Source: Photorhabdus bodei (GTDB lineage Bacteria; Pseudomonadota; Gammaproteobacteria; Enterobacterales; Enterobacteriaceae). Taken from it: 64,000 bases of DNA. The notes beneath the pieces were generated by a model. It did not search any database and was not told the DNA's origin. It was given only the letters and a program-made list of their open reading frames with translations. Of this stretch, positions 27,801 to 36,164 are shown piece after piece. The stretch covers positions 1-64,000 of the forward strand of contig NZ_NSCM01000001.1 of NCBI RefSeq assembly GCF_003287735.1. The letters run 5' to 3'. The position numbers and the translations under genes are program-made. Within the stretch, counting starts at the first letter, position 1; every line of letters starts with the position of its first letter.

Positions 27801-28397
27801 TTCCACCGATAAGCAAACGAGTACACCAGCAGGTTTACGGACTTGGGCGATCCAGCTTATTAGACGCAACCAGGCTTGCCGGTACAGGGATTGACCTTCG
27901 GTATAACGGCCGGAAACGACCATGTACATTGCCCGGCGGAAGAACCACCAGCGACAGGTAAAGGTGTTTTCTGTCAGAGACGGTAGATTTTTCCCCGTCA
28001 TGGGTGCCACATTGCTGCGTGTTAACAACTTCTGTTTACCATTGCCGCGTTCGCCTACCACCAGAAACCACGGTGGAACGGGACCGTTACGGTGTAACAG
28101 TGAACGGAATCGACGCCAACTTTGTAAATATCCTCCCTGCCACCAGTGCTGATAGAGTAAATATTCCAGACGGTTATTTCCTTTCCGCCAGAATTTATTT
28201 ATCCAGTGCAGTTTATTCATTATTTTCGGCATGAATACCATTGCCCCACGCAGCAATAATAACAACAGCAATAGGCAAATAAATAGTAACAGGCCACCTA
28301 TTGTCGGCCATGAAAATGCCACCGCAATAGTTAAACTGAGTAATAAAAGGATAACCATCACGCTAAGCCAGCCAATGGCATAAAATAATTTTTTCAT
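24879..28397 (-). CDS. tssM: TssM (IcmF-like) inner-membrane component of the type VI apparatus
   Basis: The 1172-residue protein has two N-terminal hydrophobic helices (about 5-28 and 33-56) and a cytoplasmic NTPase-like domain (about 95-395). A third membrane helix (near 418-438) is followed by a long periplasmic part that should reach TssJ. It ends in the beta-rich C-terminal domain (VTLSCDDGVQQLKSMNFND and onward). TssM forms the trans-envelope channel with TssL and TssJ. The P-loop region reads GERGNGKQK (115-123): the lysine is kept, but the usual Ser/Thr after it is Gln, so nucleotide binding may be lost. Length and position are normal, 15 bases after tssL. Confidence 0.94.
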   Translation of the reverse strand: MKKLFYAIGWLSVMVILLLLSLTIAVAFSWPTIGGLLLFICLLLLLLLLRGAMVFMPKIMNKLHWINKFWRKGNNRLEYLLYQHWWQGGYLQSWRRFRSLLHRNGPVPPWFLVVGERGNGKQKLLTRSNVAPMTGKNLPSLTENTFTCRWWFFRRAMYMVVSGRYTEGQSLYRQAWLRLISWIAQVRKPAGVLVCLSVEQLLNSDNRALYIAARQVRAQLEPLQIRLERRLPIWLILTHSETLPGFDHWCTQLSVEQHAELLGDFIEHHTVGNVTDVLDKSMNTIVNTLKMMRLKLLNQQRRQPNVEILALPETVAQLQPALGCYLNALFDRDHYLEHGLLRGMFFTAEHQTAGVFSHRLLGEYLPDQVQHSQDQRSNSVLLTGWRTLTKRVFVSLLGLMLVYGAGNALMTTWRSVMQLENIHKINPLERSYLRYRQVEYWSQETLPSLLFYPVIHTMEQRMAQQYQQQAPVNAFNPASLATHLLTRFRNAEAPQKQLLALHWARFINIEQAMAHGATLETLQHMPAYSASLLSGENDPLSAEQRVALRLAQYRQGNAQQEFEQWRNVLQTLLQDSNNWQWLLADEQPAGTHSLTLADFWPLTKEDAATINARIRGVYTQTGERDIQATLDELSQALNRPAFFAPLQRSFHQQYQSQRQSEWLAFAQTMPQGETLVRGKKNWQALILATGQYDSPYIAFLTQLERDLATIEPAEQQTWLQTQHRLWQLHGYAQKSSAMQRVSLGNLSLRQRIMSWFGISPQISVRLDDNVLTRYRAYRQAVQLNSQRELLSDIETEVLVKNALNNEKGELDDSGLHALFNRFTLWRHEAESKQNTEVTGLNEALWRLYQGDAHLVLRYAFLSAASRLQTQWESKVIWPMEKLSRQELFDARELNARLYEYSNAFVRDTAEYALDIRPEGIKRQEMEDVLFPLSDDFIFYINNLIQPNDLLSATSDIRRRLQEKLALLESEQQLTTAQQEPKQEQKPSAEVTIISQPATANPGAKVLPIGSSVTLSCDDGVQQLKSMNFNDSMTLHWSPGTCGKVQIDVYFPRFTLSKSYVGPDGLLQFMHAFSRGELALAAQAFPQRRDELSALGINNITVRYQVSGSKAVSTLYQQWQQHQQQQTALLEQRNRLDSQLLNLSEPTVAKGTLSTLPSQITTHWNELRKPKSE

Positions 28398-28412
28398 GTT
28401 TAATTTCCGAGT

Positions 28413-29036
28413 TTATCGGCCAATATTTAATAAATAGACAGTAAGAAAAATATAAATTAATGTAATGGATGACATGAATAATATTAATTTTCTACGCCAT
28501 TTATGATTGGAGTGCTTATTTTTCGGCTTATTATCGCTCCTGTTCATTAATCGGTGATTTTCTAAAGAGAGATAACCACGTAAAGTATCAGGAAGATTAT
28601 TTAATTCTTGCTGGATAATATTGTGCAATTCTAAATTATCATGTTTGCCATAACGGCCATAAAATCCAGCAAGCAGACAAAAAACATAGACCAATCGAAC
28701 CGGATAATTATCCGGTACTAATGCAGCAAGACGATCAAAAAATGTATTTCCGCCCAGTTCGGCATCATAAAGCTCAGCCTGCAATGATGATTGGCGCCAA
28801 ATACTCAACTCTTTCTGACCTGCACACAAAATGGCTTCGTCTGCCCAAACGACCACGGCGAAATTTGCCTCTTCGATATCTTGTGCCCCATAACCCTGCG
28901 AACGCGCCCTATTCTGCGCTTGTGTCAACTCAGCTAACACGGTTTGCCGCAGTATTTCCGCTTTATTCACCTGCTGCTGGATCATGCGCAATACGCAAGT
29001 GAATACTGGAATATAACAATCCAACAACTGCATCAT
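28413..29036 (-). CDS. tssL: TssL (DotU-like) inner-membrane component
   Basis: The 207-residue protein starts MMQLLDCYIPVFTCVLRMIQQQ. It has the DotU cytoplasmic helical domain, with the conserved FAVVVWADEAIL and FYGRYGKHDNLELHNIIQQEL segments, and a single C-terminal membrane anchor (LILFMSSITLIYIFLTVYLL). There is no C-terminal peptidoglycan-binding extension, so cell-wall anchoring would need another protein. An open frame extends 93 bases upstream into tssK, but the ATG at 29034-29036 has GAGGG just before it and overlaps the tssK stop (ATGA), as expected for coupled translation. Confidence 0.93.
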   Translation of the reverse strand: MMQLLDCYIPVFTCVLRMIQQQVNKAEILRQTVLAELTQAQNRARSQGYGAQDIEEANFAVVVWADEAILCAGQKELSIWRQSSLQAELYDAELGGNTFFDRLAALVPDNYPVRLVYVFCLLAGFYGRYGKHDNLELHNIIQQELNNLPDTLRGYLSLENHRLMNRSDNKPKNKHSNHKWRRKLILFMSSITLIYIFLTVYLLNIGR

Positions 29037-30430
29037 GATGCCCTCACTATAACGATTTCTGTTTGTAAATCGTCTGGCGCATCTGCCCAGTGCACTGCCA
29101 CACGTTTGCTCTCTTCTACCTGCCGCCACAATGCACCACGGTTTTCTACCCGGAAATAGCAGGTATTTGCTCGGTTAGGTAAACCATGTGGCGCAATTTC
29201 CTGGTAGTACAGACGTACACCGGGCAAAGCGCGGTTAATAATGTTGTCGATCTGTTCTGCCGCAGCCAGTTTAATTAAGCGATCATCAGGAATTTCACGC
29301 TCGCGATGGGTAAAGCTGTCAGAACGCAGTACCAAATAGAGCCGTTGCTGTTCATTGCTCCCCGTTGTATTGAAGGTTGCATGATAATAACCACGGCTTT
29401 CCTGTTGCAGAGGGATCACGGTATTGGGTTCCAGCACCAGTGCATTAAGCAAATCGGCAATTGTCCGTTCACAACTATCAAGAGTTAGCGTCAGATCCAG
29501 ATGTTGATATTTCTCCAGTACTTCTTCCTGCCCGTTCCATTGACCTAAAAAGGAGCAACGGTCGGTAAAGCAGGAAAGCTCGCTGATCAGTTGGCGCAAT
29601 AGCCCAAAAATCTGTAAGGGATGAATATCTCGTGCTTCCTGAAAATGGCGCAACTGTACGACATAGCGTGCCAGAGTCCGTAGTGTCAGCAATAATGTGC
29701 TTTTTTCCTGGGTATAAATTTCCCCTTCCAGTGTTTGCGGGCGTTTCAACTCTTCCAATTGATGGACGCGCCCGGTTAACTCCTGACACAGTTGATCAAT
29801 GCGCTGGCCCAGTGGTGGCACAGCATAGAGCGTCAAACATGGCGGTAGATAGCGGTTATCCAGCGCAATACCATCACTGGTGCAGTGCAGTTGACCCACC
29901 GGTAATAATGTATAACCCGTTGCCTGAGCAATCTCATCGTGTAGGAAAAAACGTAAGTTATAGGTCAATTGTTGCACTTCCGCTTCCGGCCCCTCGCCAA
30001 AAGCATCCCGCATACGCTGTTCTTGCGGCCATGTTACCCAACGGCTGGTGATATTACCGACACCGTTGGCATCCGTGATACCGGTGACGTTACTCTGATT
30101 GTGGCTGAACATACGCAGGCCAACATAGATGCGCTGCGGTTTGTCACGTACCGGCCAGCAATCCCGCAATGATCGGGCACTGAGTACGCCATTGACATCA
30201 CAATCCACGTAACAACCATCGGGAAAAATAAACGCGGCGTGATGAACACTCAGTATTTCATCACTTAGTGCGGCCAGATTGAATGCGAGTTTCACCACAC
30301 CAAAAGCATAAGGCTGTGTCAGTAACTGATAACGTCCTTGCCAGTATTCATGTTGCAATTCATGGGTTTGAAAGTGCTGTGGTTGTAAATATAATCCTGA
30401 ATACCAATATATCGGTTTATGTTCAAACAT
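29033..30430 (-). CDS. tssK: TssK, type VI baseplate component
   Basis: A 465-residue TssK/ImpJ protein that links the phage-like baseplate to the TssJLM membrane complex. The N-terminal shoulder domain carries the classic IYWYSGLYLQPQHFQTHELQHEYW. The middle shows GLRMFSHNQSNVTG, and the C-terminal receptor-binding head ends RVENRGALWRQVEESKRVAVHWADAPDDLQTEIVIVRAS. It starts three bases after tssJ. Complete. Confidence 0.95.
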   Translation of the reverse strand: MFEHKPIYWYSGLYLQPQHFQTHELQHEYWQGRYQLLTQPYAFGVVKLAFNLAALSDEILSVHHAAFIFPDGCYVDCDVNGVLSARSLRDCWPVRDKPQRIYVGLRMFSHNQSNVTGITDANGVGNITSRWVTWPQEQRMRDAFGEGPEAEVQQLTYNLRFFLHDEIAQATGYTLLPVGQLHCTSDGIALDNRYLPPCLTLYAVPPLGQRIDQLCQELTGRVHQLEELKRPQTLEGEIYTQEKSTLLLTLRTLARYVVQLRHFQEARDIHPLQIFGLLRQLISELSCFTDRCSFLGQWNGQEEVLEKYQHLDLTLTLDSCERTIADLLNALVLEPNTVIPLQQESRGYYHATFNTTGSNEQQRLYLVLRSDSFTHREREIPDDRLIKLAAAEQIDNIINRALPGVRLYYQEIAPHGLPNRANTCYFRVENRGALWRQVEESKRVAVHWADAPDDLQTEIVIVRAS

Positions 30431-30433
30431 GGG

Positions 30434-31120
30434 TTACTTCCTTAACACACTTTCGTCACTGCTGGATTCTGCCGTTTGTCCGGGGAAATCTATTTGTCCG
30501 GGTTGTCCGGGGAAAACCACCTCATCTCCGGTGTTGCCCGCGGAGAAATCACTGCGGGTAATGGCGTAACGTCCTAGCGTCAGATTAATGCGCATGGGAA
30601 CAAATTCAGCGCTCCAGGCGCTATTCCACCAACCGTGTTGCTCAAGGCGCAGCGGCAGTGATAATACTCGTGTATGAGTACTATCTGGCATCGGGTAGTA
30701 ACCGGCAATTAATGCGATATAACGCGCCTGTTCCGCTCTATCGATGTGTAAAGATACCGATTGCCCCGGCATCATCACGTAATTATCCAACTGTAATATT
30801 TGCTCTGTTGCACCGGTGCCGGCAAATAAATTGCGTAATAACACCGGATTAGCCAGTAATTTATCTAATTGCTCTCGTTTCTCTGCTTGAGCAATTAATA
30901 TTGTGCAACTGTTCGACATATTATTAAAAACATTCAGTTGCGGAACCGCGGTTATTTTTAAACGAATGGCATTGCTGGCATAAACTGGTTTGGCTTGTTC
31001 AATTGCCTGTAAGCGTTTTTCATCGTTGGAGATAGAATGACTGCAACCACTTATTACAAGAATTACTGTCAATATTAAAAAACGGCGTTTAATGACGCTA
31101 TAAAAATTTATGTTATTCAT
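30434..31120 (-). CDS. tssJ: TssJ, outer-membrane lipoprotein of the type VI apparatus
   Basis: The 228-residue protein has a lipoprotein signal: a basic N-terminus, a hydrophobic core ILTVILVIS and lipobox ISGC with the acylated Cys26. The mature part is a transthyretin-like beta sandwich (IRLKITAVPQLNVFNNMSNSC; SLHIDRAEQARYIALIAGYY), as in TssJ/SciN, which tethers TssM to the outer membrane. A Pro/Gly/Ser-rich tail of about 35 residues (GQPGQIDFPGQTAESSSDES) extends beyond the usual fold. The ATG overlaps the tssA stop by eight bases. Confidence 0.9.
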   Translation of the reverse strand: MNNINFYSVIKRRFLILTVILVISGCSHSISNDEKRLQAIEQAKPVYASNAIRLKITAVPQLNVFNNMSNSCTILIAQAEKREQLDKLLANPVLLRNLFAGTGATEQILQLDNYVMMPGQSVSLHIDRAEQARYIALIAGYYPMPDSTHTRVLSLPLRLEQHGWWNSAWSAEFVPMRINLTLGRYAITRSDFSAGNTGDEVVFPGQPGQIDFPGQTAESSSDESVLRK

Positions 31121-32228
31121 TTTGCTCTCTATTTGTTTCTGGTCCTTTCATCACGCGCATAATTTCTTGTAGCGCGGAGGTATTTTCTGACATCATTTCT
31201 TCCAGCCATTCGGCCATGCCCATATTTGCCCAACGCGCTGCACGTTCAATTAAATAGGGCACCGGACTGGTAGGTTCATTTTGACGAAAGTAGTTGGCGA
31301 TATTGATCATTTGTCCTATAGCGATAGTGCGCATTTCATGGTGCGCCCGATCTTCTGTTAAAAAAGTCGTATTCATGCCGTTTGGCGCATCTTCCCCTGA
31401 CGCTATTGCTTCATTGCGATTACTGGATTCTTGGCTTGATCCCGGTGCCACCATTTCACGAAATCGTTCGATTAAGGCCACCAAATCTTGCAATCGTTGC
31501 GTACTGGCACTCATGCTGTTACCAGCATCAGGCAATAGTTCCACCATGATTTTTTGCAGTTCTGCTAATGCCTGGCTAACTTGTTCAGCCCGCACTAGCA
31601 GTTGGTTAAATTGTTCGACTGGTGTAGTGCGAATACTGCCGTCGCACTCAGCGATACCGAAATAGCCATCACTGATCAAAGCACTGCGTAATTCGCTATT
31701 AACGGCAACGCGTTGTTCAAAATATTGCACTCGTTGCCAGACGCTTAAGCTCAATTTGCCATCATCGGTCAGTGTCAGATTGTCTAGTTGTTTCACCAAT
31801 TGCTTATCCAACCAGCTTAACCGGCCAAGACGAGCATCTGCACTGTTTGTCTCTGCATCATCCAGCAGCGGGTAAAGTACCGGCCAAAAAGTTTCCAGTA
31901 GATGGGCAAGTAATGTGATACCACCGCTAATCCCTGCCAGACCATACAGTTCCCCTTGTGCTTGGGTTAACCAGCAGGCTATTTGCAAGTCTTTACTCTG
32001 TTTTTCCAGCACCTCTTGGCACAACGTTGAAACTCGCATCCAATCAGCCTGACGAGTTTCATAACCCCATGCGTCGTCCTGGAGAAAATCGTCGTCGGTT
32101 TCGCGTGCTGCGTTTATCTGTTCAAAAATAGGTTCGTATTCGATATCGCACCCCGCGGGTTTGTCAGCAGCAATGGGTTGTAAAAAATGCGCGATATCTG
32201 TTTGGGCTAAGTTCACAGTGGCTTCCAT
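31113..32228 (-). CDS. tssA: TssA (ImpA N-terminal domain) type VI component
   Basis: The 371-residue protein has the ImpA/TssA N-terminal domain (about 1-180), visible as GCDIEYEPIFEQINAARETDDD and DLQIACWLTQAQGELYGLAGISGGITLLAHLLETFWP. TssA primes and caps the growing tail tube. The C-terminal part contains PTSPVPYLIERAARWANMGMAEWLEEMM, the segment seen in short TssA proteins. The ATG at 32228 lies directly after the PAAR stop (TAAAATG); an upstream TTG at 32237 is less likely. Confidence 0.9.
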   Translation of the reverse strand: MEATVNLAQTDIAHFLQPIAADKPAGCDIEYEPIFEQINAARETDDDFLQDDAWGYETRQADWMRVSTLCQEVLEKQSKDLQIACWLTQAQGELYGLAGISGGITLLAHLLETFWPVLYPLLDDAETNSADARLGRLSWLDKQLVKQLDNLTLTDDGKLSLSVWQRVQYFEQRVAVNSELRSALISDGYFGIAECDGSIRTTPVEQFNQLLVRAEQVSQALAELQKIMVELLPDAGNSMSASTQRLQDLVALIERFREMVAPGSSQESSNRNEAIASGEDAPNGMNTTFLTEDRAHHEMRTIAIGQMINIANYFRQNEPTSPVPYLIERAARWANMGMAEWLEEMMSENTSALQEIMRVMKGPETNREQNE

Positions 32229-32229
32229 T

Positions 32230-32532
32230 TTAAGCAATAATCACCAACGGGTAGCCCGTGGTAATTGTGCCGCCATGTGCACACAGATCGCCGAGTCTGG
32301 CCGCAGGCCGTCCGCCAATCAATACCGTTGGGCTGCCCATGACTATTGTATCCGGCGGCCCGACGCACACCAGCATTGAGCCCATTGTCGCCGCGGGTAA
32401 TCCACCAATCAGCACTGTCGGTACACCTGGCGGCATAATCGGTCCGCCTACATGTGGCACTGGCGGTACCGCAGGCGAGACCATTGGACAAATATGCATA
32501 TCACCCACACGGGCGGCTGGCATTGGCATCAT
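32230..32532 (-). CDS. PAAR-repeat spike-tip protein
   Basis: A 100-residue PAAR protein with the repeating motifs PAARVGD, PTVLIGGLPAATMGS, PTVLIGGRPAARLGD and a terminal CAHGGTITTGYPLVIIA. These fold into the small cone that sharpens the VgrG spike and binds a metal through His/Cys residues. There is no fused toxin or transthyretin extension. Translation is coupled to the upstream DUF6931-like gene (ATGA overlap), and tssA follows at once. Confidence 0.92.
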   Translation of the reverse strand: MMPMPAARVGDMHICPMVSPAVPPVPHVGGPIMPPGVPTVLIGGLPAATMGSMLVCVGPPDTIVMGSPTVLIGGRPAARLGDLCAHGGTITTGYPLVIIA

Positions 32533-33125
32533 TGTTCTCCTGATAATGTGGCTTCATGGTACAGATAGTTTTTGCGTCCCTGATCTTGTGACGGTGACAA
32601 TTGCCTTAGTTGACCATGTGCCAGTTGAAAAAATTGCTCAACGTACTGCATTTGTCGTTCCGGTTGTTCGCCATAAATATGCAATATCAGGCACAACGTA
32701 TCGGCTAATGCCGCCAGTGACTGCCACGGTTGTGGATAGACCGCTTCCAAATCCGGGGTGGTCATGCTGCCTTCACTCCAAAAAACGGAAAGCACCAAAC
32801 ATGAAATTGGATTATCGAACCCGACTGTTTGCGCCTGTTCGAACAGCTCATGACGCAACGGATCACCGCCATCAACCCGCCAGCGTCGCACTTGTTGCAA
32901 TAACGCCCGTTGTCCTTGCATCAGATCACGTTCGTAAACGCAGGAGATAAATGTCAGTGCCAGTTCCAGAGCCTGAGTGTAAGGCAACATAAAAATGGTG
33001 TAGCACACTGCGTCTTGCCACAATATTTCTTTATTGAGCGCCGATAGATTCTGTTCATGTGCCGCGTGTTGTTGTAGTGCCAATTCCGCCTGTGGCGAAA
33101 GCTGGCAGTGTCGTAATTTAACCAT
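32529..33125 (-). CDS. DUF6931-like type VI accessory protein
   Basis: The 198-residue helical protein has no signal peptide or membrane helix. It begins MVKLRHCQLSPQAELAL and has an ISCLVLSVFWSEGSMTTPDLEAVYPQPW segment. Proteins of this kind sit between vgrG and PAAR genes in several type VI clusters and have been grouped as DUF6931; I make that assignment from memory with moderate confidence. By position it is a candidate chaperone or adaptor for loading PAAR onto VgrG (inference). It lies 34 bases after vgrG and overlaps the PAAR start. Confidence 0.65.
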   Translation of the reverse strand: MVKLRHCQLSPQAELALQQHAAHEQNLSALNKEILWQDAVCYTIFMLPYTQALELALTFISCVYERDLMQGQRALLQQVRRWRVDGGDPLRHELFEQAQTVGFDNPISCLVLSVFWSEGSMTTPDLEAVYPQPWQSLAALADTLCLILHIYGEQPERQMQYVEQFFQLAHGQLRQLSPSQDQGRKNYLYHEATLSGEQ

Positions 33126-33159
33126 GATTGCAAACTCTTATTATTCGTTGATCCTGCTA

Positions 33160-35166
33160 TTAACCAATCTTGGTCAGAGTGCCTTTCACCATAGCAATGC
33201 CGGTCGCATCCACCTGAACAATGCCGCCTTTTAATTGTGCCATCGCACTGCCTTCTACTTTTACCGTGGTGCCGGTTAGCTCCGCCATGCCACCGCTCTT
33301 CAACGCCAATTTTCCTGATCCTTCTACGGTAACAGATGGCGCTTTGATGGTGATCCCGGCCGGGGTAATCGATAATGTGCTGGCACCGACTTTCAGTTCA
33401 ATGCCCTGATTTGCCGTAATTGTGCATTGTTGACCTACATTGATTTTGGCGTTACCTCTGGATACCTCCAGCTCATAACTGCCTGCACTGACGGTGGTGG
33501 TAAAATTGCCACGATCCAGTGTTTGTTTTTTGTCACCTTTTTTCACCTCAGTTAAGGCGTTGCCTTCGCTCAAAATTAACGTGTCATTGCCCTTTTTAAT
33601 TTGGGTATCGCGCTTTTCTTGGATTTCCCATAACACGTTGCGATCAATCTGCGCCGAAAAATCATTTTTCACTTTCAGGCGCATATCTTTTTGTGAGTGA
33701 AGCAAAATAAACTCTTCACCTTTCTTATCTTCAAAACAGAACTGATGTCCTTGCTCCACTGTGCCTTTTGCACTGCTGCGCGTCGTAATCCCGCTTTGGG
33801 TTTTCTGCCCCGGTAGCGCGAATGGTGGCATCTTCACCCCGTTATAAACCGTTCCGGTCACCAGCGGGCTATCTGGGTCGCCATCAATAAAACTCACCAA
33901 TACTTCACTGCCCACACGTGGCACAAATTGCGCACCAAACTTTGCGCCATTCCAGAACTGACTGACGCGTATCCAACAAGAACTGTCATCATTTTTTTTA
34001 TGTTCTTTATCCCAGTGAAACTGGATTTTGATGCGTCCCTGTGCATCAGTATGGATCTCCTCTGACGTCGGCCCCACTACTAGCGCGGACAATACGCCGG
34101 AAATGTAGGGCCGCGTAACAGAAGGACGCGGGCGAAATGCTTTATTCGCCGGGAATAAGGTCACTTGAGACGAAAACAATAATTCGCCTTCCTCCAGGTT
34201 GTTTTCCGCTTTTAATCGCTGGTGGCCCACGGCATAACGGCCATCGGCACTGCCGTGCCCTTTCAGGGTAAACTGATGCCCTACTTGCAAACCGGGATAA
34301 CTGTTAACGGCACGTGCGTAATAGGACTGTGATTCCCATTGTTCCATGCACAGTGTTGCCTGTACTTCCAGTTGATTACGCTCCTCCTGACGTCGATCAT
34401 CATAGATAGAAAGCTTTGGATTGGTAGAATAGCCGCTGTTCGCTTTGGCACTGGCACTGATTGCCGCGGCACTTTTAACGTTATAACCATTCATTTCCGC
34501 CGTACCTGGAATCAGTGTGCGATGAATATGCCAGGCGCGTAGCCCATAGCCCTGCTGATCACCCACTTTCGATTGATATGGCAATACCGCTAAAGGCGCG
34601 TTAATAAACGTAGAAGGATGATCTGCCAATACCAGCACATGACGCCCCTCTTCATGGCGAAAGAAATAGAAAATTCCAGCTTGTTCCAGTTGGCGTGTCA
34701 CAAAGTCAAAATCTGATTCCTTGTATTGCATACAATATTCAAGCTTCGGATAACGGCTTTTTAGCGCCAGTTCAACGTCGTTAAACCCACGTTTACGGAA
34801 GATATCACATACCATATCCGGCACGCTGATGCGCTGATAGACGCGTAAATTATGCGTTAATGTCAGCATTTTCAGCCAGGGTTCAATACGTGCCTGATAA
34901 CAAAACTGGCCGTCGCTGAAACCTTGTTGCTGCAGTTCAGTCAATATGCCATGCACAATGCGGTGATTCGGTGCTTCACCGAGACGAAATGCCAATGGCT
35001 TACCGATATGAGACTCCAGCTTATCCCAGTCCGCGTTGGAATAGAGCTGAGCAGAAAATGAATAAGGCCGCGACAGGTGCTCTTCACCCTCTATTTTGCT
35101 CAGTGCCACAATGTCTGACAGGCTACCGATAACCTGTAAAAAACGATTCTTTTGCCCTAACAGCAT
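33160..35166 (-). CDS. tssI: VgrG/TssI spike protein
   Basis: A 668-residue VgrG. The gp27-like part (about 1-330) begins KNRFLQVIGSLSDIVALSKIEGEEHLSRPYSF-like. The gp5 OB-fold carries GRIKIQFHWD and SCWIRVSQFWNGAKFGAQFVPRVGSEVLVSFIDGDPDSPLVTG. The C-terminal triple-stranded beta-helix ends GGIVQVDATGIAMVKGTLTKIG. No extra enzymatic domain follows the needle. I start it at the ATG at 35164-35166, because translation from the longer frame would begin inside tssG; an AGG lies 10 bases before it. Confidence 0.94.
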   Translation of the reverse strand: MLLGQKNRFLQVIGSLSDIVALSKIEGEEHLSRPYSFSAQLYSNADWDKLESHIGKPLAFRLGEAPNHRIVHGILTELQQQGFSDGQFCYQARIEPWLKMLTLTHNLRVYQRISVPDMVCDIFRKRGFNDVELALKSRYPKLEYCMQYKESDFDFVTRQLEQAGIFYFFRHEEGRHVLVLADHPSTFINAPLAVLPYQSKVGDQQGYGLRAWHIHRTLIPGTAEMNGYNVKSAAAISASAKANSGYSTNPKLSIYDDRRQEERNQLEVQATLCMEQWESQSYYARAVNSYPGLQVGHQFTLKGHGSADGRYAVGHQRLKAENNLEEGELLFSSQVTLFPANKAFRPRPSVTRPYISGVLSALVVGPTSEEIHTDAQGRIKIQFHWDKEHKKNDDSSCWIRVSQFWNGAKFGAQFVPRVGSEVLVSFIDGDPDSPLVTGTVYNGVKMPPFALPGQKTQSGITTRSSAKGTVEQGHQFCFEDKKGEEFILLHSQKDMRLKVKNDFSAQIDRNVLWEIQEKRDTQIKKGNDTLILSEGNALTEVKKGDKKQTLDRGNFTTTVSAGSYELEVSRGNAKINVGQQCTITANQGIELKVGASTLSITPAGITIKAPSVTVEGSGKLALKSGGMAELTGTTVKVEGSAMAQLKGGIVQVDATGIAMVKGTLTKIG

Positions 35167-35189
35167 TTTTTTATTACCTGTATTCTTGT

Positions 35190-36164
35190 TTAATTCGCGT
35201 AGGGGCCTGTACATTCAGCCAGATAGATATGCTGAATATTGCTCTTGCCGGTATTGCCCAAACAACCATCCCACCCCAGTTGACGGCTGCCATTTAATAT
35301 ATTGTCTTGCCCACTATGCTGTACCAACAATTCCAGTGAAAAGGAGAGCAACGGCCCGGCAAATTGCCATACCCATTGTGTCAGTTTGCGATATTGTTCA
35401 TTTCCCGGCATAAAGGCGGCTCGCCGCCGAGCGGCAAACGGTCCCAACTGAATATGAAATCCTGATTGAATATCCCAATAAGCGCGACCCAACATCGGGT
35501 TATCGCTTAGCAAACTGCGACCTAAACAGCAACAGTGCGCCTGTTCAACATATTGCCAGCGCCCTTTAAAGGGCTGGATGTTGACCGCCATACCAAATTC
35601 CCGCTGCAACAGGTGTTGCAAATTCACCATTGAACGGACCGGTGTTGCCAGCAATCCGACACAAGCGGGATGAGAGCGCTCTATTTTGTTCTCCATCAAT
35701 TGGCCGGCAACTGCCGGAATGACGGCCGGTAAAGCCCGATGGGTTTGTAACTCTGCATGGTTTTGCAATTCGGCATTGATATATAACCGATATTTCTGCC
35801 ATGCCTGAAAACGCAGGCTAAGCAGGCGGTGAGTAAAAATATCAATAAATGCCTGAGCCGATTCGTCGCCATAGCGGTAACGCCTATCAATCAGCCACTC
35901 GGTATAACGCAACGGTAATGCGCCAAGGGTTCCTAATAGACCAAAGTGATGTACCGCCATGCGATACTGCTCATCCCCCTCTTGCGGTGGTAATAGCGAC
36001 TCGACTTCCCTTTCCGGCGCATCTAATGTCAGTGCAGAGCTGAATTGCACCACATCATCAGGGATGATTATCGCGTCTTCACGTTGGCGACAACGTTTAA
36101 GCAAACGACGTACATTTTGATAAAAACGGCCGCCAGCTAAACGCATCTTATTTTCTAAAGCCAT
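35190..36164 (-). CDS. tssG: TssG, type VI baseplate component
   Basis: A 324-residue TssG/ImpH-type protein. The N-terminus has GGRFYQNVRRLLKRCR and VQFSSALTLDAPEREVESL. The middle has the conserved PLRYTEWLIDRRYRYGDESAQAFIDIFTHRLLSLRFQAWQKYRLY, and the end shows LGRAYWDIQSGFHIQLGPF. TssG forms the baseplate wedge with TssE, TssF and TssK. The ATG at 36162-36164, with GGGAG eight bases before it, is preferred over one 27 bases upstream. It overlaps tssF by 10 bases. Confidence 0.93.
   Translation of the reverse strand: MALENKMRLAGGRFYQNVRRLLKRCRQREDAIIIPDDVVQFSSALTLDAPEREVESLLPPQEGDEQYRMAVHHFGLLGTLGALPLRYTEWLIDRRYRYGDESAQAFIDIFTHRLLSLRFQAWQKYRLYINAELQNHAELQTHRALPAVIPAVAGQLMENKIERSHPACVGLLATPVRSMVNLQHLLQREFGMAVNIQPFKGRWQYVEQAHCCCLGRSLLSDNPMLGRAYWDIQSGFHIQLGPFAARRRAAFMPGNEQYRKLTQWVWQFAGPLLSFSLELLVQHSGQDNILNGSRQLGWDGCLGNTGKSNIQHIYLAECTGPYAN

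Noticed and set aside
32258..32950. 230-residue plus-strand frame opposite the PAAR and DUF6931-like genes
   Set aside because: It is antisense to a clear PAAR gene; the repeated Pro/Gly/Thr composition mirrors the PAAR repeats.
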